From NCBI GenBank assembly GCA_033439295.1, contig JAVTLE010000023.1, positions 3,880,530 to 3,944,529 of the forward strand: a stretch of 64,000 nucleotides of DNA. Direction: 5' to 3'. Numbering within the stretch: the stretch's first letter is position 1; the number at the start of each line of letters is the position of its first letter. This DNA is from Deuterostichococcus epilithicus. Its lineage: Eukaryota > Chlorophyta > Trebouxiophyceae > Prasiolales > Stichococcaceae. The notes beneath the pieces were generated by a model, which was not told the DNA's origin, ran no database searches, and worked only from the letters and a program-made list of their open reading frames with translations. This document shows, piece by piece, positions 1-10,000 of this stretch. A program made the translations under genes and the position numbers.

Positions 1-417
1 GAGATTATGATCTGAATGCCAGCAACAGCTGGCTGTGTGACTAATAAAAGGGATGCAAGGGAGAATACAGCAGGTCAGCAGCGAAACGGCCCGACCTTCC
101 CATTTTCCTTTGCTGTCAAGCTTAACGAAAACACGAACAATTGCGCTGCCAGCAAGCAAACCTGTCGCCCTGAGGCAACGTGGGTCAATGATGGTCGTGA
201 CCGCCGGACTCAATCAGCACCTCCCTCCAGCAGGCGCACCATTCGAACCGTCTTGCACATCCACGTGTCCAATGCTATGCAGTACCTCCTCTGCATCAAT
301 GCAAACACTATGATTGAGGCCGCCGCCAGCAGCGAGCATGTGGCGGTGTCTGTATACTGATGACGTATCTGGCGCCTCATTGCAGATGCAGCAGCCGCAC
401 GCCAGTGACAGTGTCGC
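1..417. other. Window edge, no gene recognised
   Basis: Lies downstream of the stop codon of the minus-strand bZIP gene. Short open frames occur on the plus strand, but none has splice signals or a recognisable protein. It probably holds the bZIP 3' UTR. Confidence 0.4.
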
Positions 418-3400
418 TCAAGGCGCAGATGCCTGCTCCTGCTCGTGGAGCACTGCGACGAGCGCCAGGGGGTCGCAGTGCTGCGGGAACGTCCTCGTCA
501 TGAAGATCGCACCCTACGCACGTGAATGGACGCCTGATGAGGCAAGAGGTCATCGTGCATGCGGTGTGCCCTTGAGCACCCAAGTTGGCTGATGCCAGAC
601 AAGACTGGGACCTAAACCCTTCCCACCATGCTGTCACCGCCCGCCTGCAATGCACGATGACAGCGTGCAGCTGCGCCGCCCTGCTGCCGCCGCAATCGCC
701 GTCCTCGCGGGTGCCGCATCGTGGCAACATGACCAGGCCACAGCAGCACCAAGCCACCTGCAGCGGGCTGAGGATGGCGAACAGGTCCCGGTCCTGCCGG
801 CACCACAACCGCTGCTCCTCTCGCAGGTTGTCGTCCAGCGCGTGGATGATGGCTGCCTTTGCCTCGTCGTCGCCGGGGCGATGCGCCAGCTCCGGCGTCG
901 CAGGCTGCACCACCACTGGCGGCAGCAACGCGCCGATCATGTGCAGGTTGATGGTCGCCCGATCCGCGTACAGTCTGCAGGGCCGGGAGACAGTTAGGCA
1001 CCTCGGTTGCCCTGCCGGTTGACTGCCTGCAGCTTGCGCAATGGATAGCTTTCTGCAGGCGCTGCTCGCTGTCACATGCATCCTGTGGGCCCTCTCTGCC
1101 ATATCAGAGTTTCAGCTCCCCGGATTCGGCAGCTGCGCTGAGCACACGCAGTCAGCCTTTCAAGTGAAGGGCCCGCCCACCTCTCCAGGTCGCGCAGCCA
1201 GTGCTTGCGCGCCTTCATCAGTGCCTTGCGTTGTGGCGGCGTCAGCGCCAGCGCATCCACTGCGCGCCGGAACATGTCCGGATCGTCCCAGCCCTCCTCC
1301 AGCGATTCGCACCTGGGCGGGCACGAGCAACACACCTGGACCCAGCTGCATCCAGGGATTTGCCTGGCGAAACTGCAGCATCTGCTGGCGCCTGCAGCGG
1401 CCTTCGCCTAAGACATGGCCTGATCGTGGACCGTGCTGCAGCATCGGAGAACCATCGCCTCTCGGTCCTCAAGACCAGCGCACATCGACTTTGACCAGGA
1501 GGAGGCGCACCCCTCGACATTGGCGCTGATGAGCTCCTCCATGTCGGGCCCCTCCAGCCGGGCCAGCTGGAAGCACGCCTGCATGACGCCTGCCACCAGC
1601 TCTTTCACCTTCGCCACCTGTTGCAGTGGCAGCGGCATTGTCCGGATTCGGATTTTGGGCATCGTTCATAAGTCTACACCAGCCTATACAAGCCTACAAT
1701 GCTTAGCAGGATTTGGGCGGTGCAACAGAGACCGAAGCCGCAAGCCAGTTGAGCAATGCACGGCGCACTCAGAAAGCAGTTCCCTGTTAATGCGGCTTGG
1801 ACATCCTGCTGAGACCAACGATGCTCGTGGTAATATCATGTGCACCTGATCGGGCGTAGTTGCCGCCTCAACCAACTCTGAATAGGCCGCCTCTGGTCCC
1901 TGCCCAATCTGCCTAAGCACTGCCCGCAGCTCCACGATCTGCACGACAACACCTGACAGGCGTCTCATGATGCCCATCGAACTGTCTTCAACTATGAATG
2001 GCCACAGCACAGCCCACGGCCCCGCAGCAAGCTCCCCGGGAGGCCGCTTGGCGGCTTGCCTGCCGCTCAGCACTGGCAAGCGGCACAGAGGCGATTGCGA
2101 TGCACGGGAAGCCGTCGTTCGTCAGAAGCCCCCCGCACCCGCTCGTGGAACAGGCGCTGCAGCTGCTCCTTCATGGTCTCGTACTGCAGGCTGCCGCGGC
2201 CGTGGCCACTTGCTGCAGCGACTGCCTCCGGGTGCAGCTTTGCCCGCAGCGCTGCTGCCTCTGCTTCCCGCCTTGCCAGCTCAGCCTCCAGAAAGCTGTT
2301 GGTGTCCAGCAGGGTCGCATTAGCGGCCTGCATAGCGCACGAGGCCCATGCAGGGTTCAGGGAACCAGGCTGGTCGCTCTGCTGGCAAGCTGCTGTCGGC
2401 AGAGCTGTCCTGTGCAGTTGCCGCACTGTCTTGTGCTGTAGGTTCAAACGAGACTGGGGACTGGCTGGCCGCCGGCCTGACTGCAGTGCACAACAGATCC
2501 CTCGTCAGCCCCAAGAATGACAGGCCAAGCGCACCCGGAGAGAGGCAAGCTCAGCGGCCTGCTCCTTGAGCTGCTCCGCTGTCTGTGACAGGGTGTTGAC
2601 CTTTGCCTTTTTGCGTTCTCTGCATGAATGCGCAAACCTCCGATTGGGTCTTGATTTTGTGCAGCAGGCTTGAGAGAGGCTAAGGTGTTGCAACACCTAA
2701 CGCGGCTCAGTAGTGGCATCAGGAAGCGACAGGTATACAGAGTAGGACACAATGGCTATATCAGTCAGTCGATATGGCCGTCCACACCTGTAGCGCAGCT
2801 GCGCCAGTTTGTGCACAGCCTCCTGCTGCTCTGTCCGGTTCTTCCAGCGCTTGCGCTTGCTAGGCCCATTCTGAGCATCTGCATGACGGAGCGAAGCTCT
2901 GAAGCCCATCTTTTAGCGGAAAAGCAAATCGCAGAATGCCGTTGGACGAAGGTCTTGACGGCGTCTCAGTGCATAACCTTTCACTTGACATGCCTGCATC
3001 GGCAGAAGCGGGCGCGGCCGTGGCATCGGACGTGGGCGAGACGACCTGCAATGTGCCGCTGCCCATGGGCGGCGCGGCGAGCGGCGGTCGAGCCACCATC
3101 TGCTCTGAACTGTCGCTGCTGACGGTGCGGTTCCCTGTCGAAAACTCTGCAGGGTGTAGAGATCGTGACACCATCAGAGAAGGCTTCGTCAGGTTCATAG
3201 TAATGGTCTGCGCCCAAACAGCTTGGCAAAGCAACATGGTGCCTGATCTTTGCCTTCGGCATGCAAACCTCCCTCAGGCAGCTGTGTTCAGCCACGAGAT
3301 GTGTTGCCGACCAAGCAGATGCACTCGCCTGCGCACAGGTTGTTGACCTGGTAGTCCAAAGCCGGCTGCTGATGATACTGATCGTGCAGGGTGTTCAAGT

Positions 3401-3533
3401 AGCCGTTGAACAGCGCGTCATCTACTGGTAAGTATTCTGCGTGGGTTGCTCCGGTGCCCGTTGCATCGAGCAGCAAGTGATCCAGGAAGCTTGTGTCATG
3501 GATGTGTGGCTGACCAAAGTTATGGTGAGCCAT
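418..3533 (-). CDS. bZIP transcription factor, multi-exon
   Basis: Probable nuclear DNA-binding regulator. The first exon (3533-3348) starts MAHHNFGQPHIHDTSFLDHL and ends in phase at a GT donor. A Ser/Pro/Ala-rich segment follows (about 3150-2960). The basic region and zipper are split by an intron: an exon ending KLAQLRYR (about 2870-2790) joins one reading RERKKAKVNTLSQ and then TAEQLKEQAAELASLR (about 2640-2520). More coiled coil follows (about 2300-2110: LEAELARREAEAAALRAKL). Helical exons continue at about 2000-1840, 1650-1490, 1310-1170 and 960-765. The likely last exon ends HEQEQASAP and a stop at 418-420. The layout, a bZIP followed by a long helical C-terminus, is common in green-algal bZIPs. 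The usual invariant Asn of the basic region appears to be His. The exon 1 to exon 2 junction and several middle junctions are unresolved. The family call is firm; the exact exon set is not. Confidence 0.75.
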
Positions 3534-4375
3534 GCTTAATGTGATTTCCCGCAACCAATGCTGAGAGGGCGCGATTCAGCGACTCAGCAAGCGTCGCGAG
3601 TGCAGCTGGGTTGATCCGAAATCGATCCGTGTAGCCTGCCTTCCTGTGAGTACTCGTAATGTGCTTGCCGCGCAGTGCCACTTGTCAGGAATCAGCGCAA
3701 CGAAAGGCCACACGAGCCTTGCAAAATGGGCAGGTTCACCGGCGTTAGTGAAAGCGGTAGGACTCCGCCACCGAGGTGACACCAGAGCACTCATCACTGT
3801 ACGAAGTGAGGGTTTACAGCTGTTCCAGGCCTGCGCCAGGCGGTGTGCATTTCATTCACGTTCCCAGCAGCGATGGAGAGCATCCCCAAAGCGCCGGCGG
3901 GCAGGACGCACTCAAGTGGGGTTGGCCAGGCATGCACACAGTCAGTGAAAGCAGCTGAACCAGCGGGGTCATGCGAACAGAAGGTGGGCTCTGCATGAAA
4001 GGAGGACTGTGGTCCACAGAAATTGAGGACCACGGTCAGGGGTCACTTCAAGCCATTCTCAGTCAGGCGGTATGCTGCGCACCCACTGGCCCCATGAAAC
4101 TTAAGTATTAAGTGGCTTTCGAAACACACCAGGTATCGACGGTGCATTTCACTGAGAAAGTGGCAGTCGTTGGCAGTCAAATATGTTATGTCAAATCCCA
4201 CTCTCGCCACACCTTTCGCAGTCACTAGACAGCCATTTCCAGCATTTGACCCTCAGACCGCATCCGCCGCGCCACGCCGCCTCTGCTGCGCGCCGCCAGC
4301 TCACGTCATATCTCCTGGGCGGTCCGCTGAGCAGCAGCACGAGGAGGAGCGCCACCACGAGCTCCCGTCCGGCCT
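3534..4375. other. Intergenic: bZIP promoter side and 3' flank of next gene
   Basis: No convincing gene. The part next to 3534 should hold the bZIP promoter. The part near 4317-4375 holds a copy of the last exon of the neighbouring membrane-protein gene, annotated separately. Confidence 0.4.
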
Positions 4376-4438
4376 TCAGGGCGGTCCGCTCAGCAGCAGC
4401 ACGAGGAGGAGCACCACCACAGCTCCACCGGCGTACTT
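4317..4438. repeat. Tandem duplication over the 3' end of the membrane-protein gene
   Basis: Two copies about 62 bp apart start at 4317 and 4379. Both begin gggcggtccgct and share a run of about 40 similar bases (agcagcagcacgaggaggag and onward). The second copy is the functional end of the reading frame. The first lies beyond the stop, in what should be 3' UTR. Confidence 0.85.
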
Positions 4439-4887
4439 GAAGAAGCTCTCCTGCAGCAGGCAGTTGTGCACGCAGGTCATTAGCTGAGCCGCATCGGATG
4501 GGTCGCAGTGCATGACGCGCATCGCGTGCAAGCAGCAGATCAGATTTATGTGCTTGCCTGATTCCAGAAATCTAGGGCGGCATTCTCCTGCCGCCGAATC
4601 TGGTCCTGCCTGCTGTTGCCGGTCGACCTGCCGGAGCGACCCCGCCCCGGCTCCACCTTTGGGATACTGTCTTTGACGCCCGACTGGAACCTTGACCACT
4701 TCTCGTCCCAATCAAATTCGTTATCGCTGTCTGAGTCGCTGCGGTCTGACGCGCGGCACGGCGCCCCCCGCTGGAGAGCCGCTCTGCGTGGTGACGACCT
4801 TGAGGTAAAGCTGTACCTGCGCCTTTCATGTGCCCGTCGTGCCAGGACTACCGATGACGGTAGGCATGTGCAGTTGCACGCCAGCAT
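4376..4887 (-). CDS. Small plastid-type single-pass membrane protein, unknown function
   Basis: Two exons, 4887-4558 and 4450-4376, joined in phase 0 give 134 residues. The N-terminus (about 45 residues) is rich in Ser, Arg and Ala with almost no acids and looks like a plastid transit peptide. An acidic stretch follows (SDRSDSDSDNEFDWDEKWSR), then a basic Gly/Arg/Ser part, then RRQENAALDFWNQ at the junction. The C-terminus is a short membrane anchor (KYAGGAVVVLLLVLLLSGPP) ending at the stop. The intron is GC-AG (donor gcaagc). It is likely an anchored thylakoid or envelope protein conserved in the green lineage, but I cannot name the family. The coding region over the stop is tandemly duplicated. 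Divergent from the thioredoxin gene with 362 bp between the start codons. Confidence 0.7.
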
Positions 4888-5249
4888 GGTGCCCCAACAA
4901 TGTAATACGAGGATTGCACGCGGGCTGCGCAGATGTGCATCAACAGTTGCGACGCCGCGAATCTTGTGAGAAACCCGCTACGAACAAGATTCGTGAATTG
5001 ACGAGGAATCGTGGCGGGACTGCAAGCAGCGCAAAGCGTCGCTCTGCTGTCGCGCACGTGCCAAATCCAAATATTTGGTGATGACATAGCTCGCACCCAG
5101 CTCCTTTGCGCATTTGCACAAGCTCACAGCTGCGGTTGATTGGATTCTGCACTTGCTGAACGTTAGCCGCTCAACGCGACTGCCGTCCACTAAAGCCCGA
5201 GCTGCCACGCAGTAGCCACATCAGCCCATCTCGCACTTTCCAAGCCGCA
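4888..5249. promoter_or_regulatory. Divergent promoter region, membrane protein / thioredoxin x
   Basis: Only 362 bp separate the two start codons, and both genes appear plastid-targeted. Any shared control would act here. I see no specific motif. Confidence 0.35.
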
Positions 5250-6454
5250 ATGATGCTCGCAGCGGCGTCGTCGAGGTCCTGCAGGGCGTCTCCATGCGCC
5301 GCAGCCTCTCTGCAGCAGCGGCCCAGCCTCGCATTCACAGGCAGAACACTGCAAAGGCAGGCTGGGCGCCTCAGGCGCCGGCAACCCAGCACTAGGGGCA
5401 CGCAGACAATCGTGTCCGTGCTGGACATCACCACGGAGAACTTCGAGAAGGAGGTCGTTCAGGTGGGGCGCTGTTCTGCGTGCCTGAACGGAGTTGTGCT
5501 GGCCCATAGTCTGCAGTGTTGCCGCCAGAGGAGGAGGGGAATCAGGCGTCAGCGGCAGGACAGCAGGGGAATGTAGTGGAGCGGTGGCTGGGACACCGGC
5601 AGACAGCAACGCGCGCGTTTGCGGCTGTTTGGGTCTCGTCAAAATCTTAGACGGCAATCTGGAAAAGCCGTCCTGACTTGGATCTCCTCCTCCTCCTCCT
5701 GTAGGCTGAGCTCCCAGTCCTTATGGACTTCTGGGCGGTGCGTCGCACCCCTTTCAAAGCATGCTCGTCATGTGAAAGCTCAGTGAACACTGCGCCTCCG
5801 TTTGATGGGCATGCAGCCGTCGTGGCAGCTTTCTGCAGCCACCCTACCGACAGGGCTACCCCAAGCCACTGCAGGCCACTCGCGCAGAGACGCACGCCCT
5901 GGTCGTCGTTCGCCCTGAATCGCCAGGCTCTGAACCCTTGTTGCCCGTCACGCACAGCACTGGTGCGGGCCGTGCAAGTTGGTGCTGCCATCGGTGGAGT
6001 GGGCGGAGCGTGAGTACGGCTCCCAGCTGAAGGTTGTGAAGGTGGAGGCCGACAGCAACAAGGATCTCGTGGAGAAATTCAAGGTGAGAGAAACCCTTCT
6101 GTATGTTCAGCTCGGGCAAACACCCCCACGTAGCAGGACAGCATCGCAACCATGGCTGCGGGTAGCAAGGCATCAGCACTTTGCTTTGGCGTCCCACTGC
6201 TGGAGCACTGGGAAGGGGTGGGGACACTCAGAGGCAGCATCGCAAAGGCATCGCCAGGGGTCGATGAAGATTCAGCAACCTGCTGTCGCATCTGCACCAA
6301 GTCTCCCCCTGTCCCTCTGCAGGTGTATGGGTTGCCGACCATTATTTTGGTGAAGGACGGCGAGAAGATCCCCGGCACGCACCATGAGGGCGCCATCACG
6401 CAGGCCAAGCTGGTGGCATACCTGGAGAAGCACGGCTTCAGCAAGTCGGAGTGA
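5250..6454 (+). CDS. TRXX: Thioredoxin x-type, plastid
   Basis: Disulfide reductase of the plastid stroma; x-type thioredoxins are known to feed reducing power to 2-Cys peroxiredoxin. Four exons, 5250-5462, 5705-5737, 5958-6083 and 6323-6454, all join in phase 0 and give 167 residues. Residues 1-50 are an Arg/Ser/Ala-rich transit peptide. The active site WCGPC is at the start of exon 3 ([18 protein letters not shown]). The cis-proline motif is [11 protein letters not shown] in exon 4. The ending [17 protein letters not shown] fits the x-type signature better than m, y or f types. Exon 2 is only 33 nt ([11 protein letters not shown]). Convergent with the BubR1-like gene. Confidence 0.93.
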
Positions 6455-7057
6455 GCCGGCTGCGAGTGAACAGGCTGCCGGAGGTGCGGCGGCGCGTTGC
6501 AGGCACGGTGGCGGCTTGGCACCGGCGGGCGCTGCTGGGCAGGAGGCGACCAAGGCTGCCGCCGCAACCGAGCCCCAGGATGCAGATGGCAGACGGACGA
6601 CTGCTGGGGGGAGCTAACGAATTGTTTGACGGGCAGACAGGAGATATCAAGGTTCGGCGATGTGCAGCACGTGCAACGACCGCGCATGCTCTTGGAATGG
6701 CAGACGGGTTAGAGAACTGCGGTTCACTGGGGGATTTGAAATGCTTCACACGAGACATCTTAAATTCTTTGCTGAAGGACAATAGGCTAGGTTGAACCCA
6801 CATACCTAATGGGAACGCTGTCATGATCAAGCCAACGCTTGCGGTGCACGGGTCATTGCCAATTGCCCGGCAACGCTCTTGACATTGCGCAATGCATGCA
6901 CAGCGGTGTCAACGTCCACGCTCAAGTCACGCTTCAATGCTGCAAAATGCCGAGGCACAACGTCTCTGGTCCAATTTCCATTCCAGCACGTCACCCCTGT
7001 ATGCCGATCCTAGAAACCCTCAGTCCACATCTGCCGCCTGCACCCGCTGTCTGAAGT
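6455..7057. other. Intergenic between convergent genes
   Basis: Should contain both 3' UTRs. The first 150 bases past the thioredoxin stop are GC-rich and coding-like in composition but match nothing I recognise. Confidence 0.35.
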
Positions 7058-10000
7058 TCACCATGCAGGCGCAGCTGCTGCCGGTCCCTGGTACACTTTG
7101 AAATCGTCTTGCACGTTGCTGCCAGCCTGCACGAGACAGGTTCATCTCAGATGCGCAGCCAAAGTTTAAGAGGTTCGGCGCCTCTTCAGTCAAGAATCTG
7201 GCGTGTAGGCGGCAGAACATTGGTAATGCTGAGCACAGCAACAGCGAACCTGCATCAGCAGCTGCGCAGGCGGCACAGCGTCGTCCTCGCAGTCCATTGG
7301 CAACCCGTCGCCCAGCTCGATGCCGCGCGCCGCCGCAGCCGCCCCATCCACTTCCGCCAATGGCGCGCCGCCGCTGCGGCTGCCTAGCACTGTGTGCGCC
7401 GCCGGCTGCTGCAGCGCCGCCGCCGGCGCCCGGTTCTCGGCTTCGCCGTCAAAAGCCTCCTGTTGGCATCGCAGCAGAGCGACAAGTCAGCAGAATTCTC
7501 AAGAGTGCGAGCAGAGTAGAAGAGTGCCAGTGCCACTAACAAAACCTCGCTGACATGTGCGCCCTGGCGAGCCCTCTGGCTTTTGCTGTGGTGAATGCAA
7601 CTGAAAAGCCTGGCGTTGTGCAGCATCAAGTGGGTTGCGAACATGCGGCAGCCATGGGTCCTTACGTCAGGGAACAGCGCCAGGCCAAGATGCAGGTCGC
7701 CCATAGTCAGATGTGCACAAGGATCGTCACCTCCGCTCCTGGCCACTCAGCCGGGAAGCCGCTGTCAGCCACCGCGGCACCAAGGCATGGCTGCAGCGCC
7801 GCCGGTGGCACCGCTGCGCCCGTCAGAAACTGGGTGTCCTCGTACAGCAGCAGGCCGCCAGTGGCTTCCGCCTCCGTCGCAATTGGCGGCAGGAAGCAGG
7901 TGTCCTCCCGAACCAGCAGCCCGCCAGTCTCGTCCGCGCCGCCGCTGCCGCCAAAGATGCGGCTGCTGCCGGCGTTGGCACCGCCAGCGGCGCCGGAGAG
8001 AAACTGAGTGTCCTCGTACATCGGCAGCGACCCGGTCTCCTCGGCTGGCGGCACCCCGCCATCACCAAACCCGCCGCTGCCGGCGCCGTGGAAGGTCGCA
8101 GCGTCGCTGCTGGCCCCGCGGCCTGCGTCACCAAAGCTGGCATACTGCGTGTCTTCACGGATGACGATGGGCTGCGTGAAGGCGCTCGGCAGGATTGAGG
8201 AGCGGCGGTCGCGGCGGCTGAGGCCTGGCAGGCCGCCGCTGCCCTGGCGGCGGGCGCCGCCGGGCGCGGCGCCCCGCCCCCATACTGGCGCGGCGCGGCA
8301 GCGGCGGGCGGGACGCTGCGNGCACGCCGCTGGCCGAGCCAAGGCCCGCGGCGGGCGCGGCCTCGTGCGGCAGCGCCGAGCTGAACATGCCGTTGATGGC
8401 AGCCCAGGCCTCCCGGGTGCCGATGGTGACCGTCGGCTCGTGGCCTGACGGCTGCTGGTCCAGCACCGACCCGGAAAATGCGCCCGCAAAGACGTCCTCA
8501 AGGTCGTCGCCTGGCGACGCCGCGGCGACTGGCGATGGCAGGCCGGCCGCGGCTGCGTCCGAGCCTGCCGCGGCNGNCTCGGAGCCTGCTGCAGTGGGCG
8601 ACTGCGGGGCAGNNTGCGGNTGGGGGNAGGGCTGGAGGGGGGCGGGCCGCGCTGTCAGGCCACCCCCGTGCTTGCGCTTGGCCGGAGACGCCGCCGCTGC
8701 TGTCGGACTGCATGCGGTGGCCGGCGGCAGGTTCTCAGCGTCCGCGGCTGCCAGAGGCCGAGTTGATGCGGCGACCGCTGCTGGCGATGCTGCCGTGGGC
8801 TCTGTGGCGAGCTGTTGCGGCGCAAACGCCGAGGCGGCCGCGGGTGCTGGTGGAGCAACCAGCTCCATTGCCGCCGTGCTGACCGCCATCTGCGCAGGCG
8901 CCGTGCCTGCTGCAGCGGAGGCGCTGCCAGCGGCCTCCACGACTGCTGGGGCAGGTGACGCTGGCAGCTGTCGGCCAGACGCCTGGGGGACGCGGCGGGA
9001 GGCTGCGGCGTGGGCAAGCGCCTCCTGACCCAGCTGCCGCCACACATCCTGCGCTTGCGGCGTGGCGGTCTGCACGTTGGCTGCTGCCGCGGCGCCGCTC
9101 GACGCAGCCGCGCCTGCCGCAGGGCTGCCGGCAGCGGCGCTGCTGCCGTCCCGCGCGGACGGCTGCGCCAGCAGCGACTGCGCTGCGGGCTGCGCTGCTC
9201 GCGGCGCGGCTGCGTCGATTGAGATGTTCCGCATTCGCAGCATGTGCGCCGCCCTGAGCTCCTCAAAGGACATCTCCTCGCCTCCGCTGCCGCCGTCGCT
9301 GAGCTGATTCAGCGCCTCGAAGTCGTATGCGGGCACCTGTTCCCTGCCCGCCCGCTGCTTGCGGGGTGCCGCCGTGGGCTGCGCTGCCGCTGCCGCCGCC
9401 GGGGCGGCCTGGCGCCAACAGACATCAGCAATCGATTTAGACACACGCATCTCCTCTGACTGGCGGCAAGGGAACTAATATCCGGTGCCAAACCAATGGG
9501 AGTGAACGTTTGTGCCGCAGACAGACCTATTCAGTCATGACCGAACAAAGGCTGCTTCAGGGCAGAGGCGCGCTCTATGTTCCAGATTCGCAGCTTTGAG
9601 TGACTGCAGTAGCGTACCGAGTGCAGGCGCAGTGGGTTGTGCTCCAGCACGTTTTGCAGGCCGCTGCCGCCAGAGCCGCCGTCCAGGTGCCGTCGCAGTG
9701 GCTTCTGCAGGGAGGCAAGACATCGAGCTGATCCAGTTCGATTGCACCTTACAGCAAAGTCTGTGTGGTGGGGCCGGCATGACTGCAGCTGCTGGTCCGA
9801 ATCTGGTCTAAGCACGCAACATACCCGCACCATTGGCCTCTGCATGCGGCAGTCGCCATCACCAACTGGCTCCTGCAGACCGGGCAGTGGTGTTCCGTGC
9901 TCGGCCCTCGTCATCCCGCATTCAAAAACACCAAACGATGGTTTCGTCGAAGGTCACGGCCATGTTGCCAAGCGCACCTGGGCGGGATCCGGCTGCAGCG

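Noticed and set aside
377-1102. A long minus-strand open frame read as one protein
   Set aside because: It contains one bZIP exon (LREEQRLWCRQDRDLFAILS) but continues through a GT donor. The last exon is in another frame and ends at 418.
8321-8630. Ambiguous bases as a sign of a broken gene
   Set aside because: The frame stays open on both sides, and the N's are single unresolved calls in a very GC-rich exon, so this looks like a sequencing limit.
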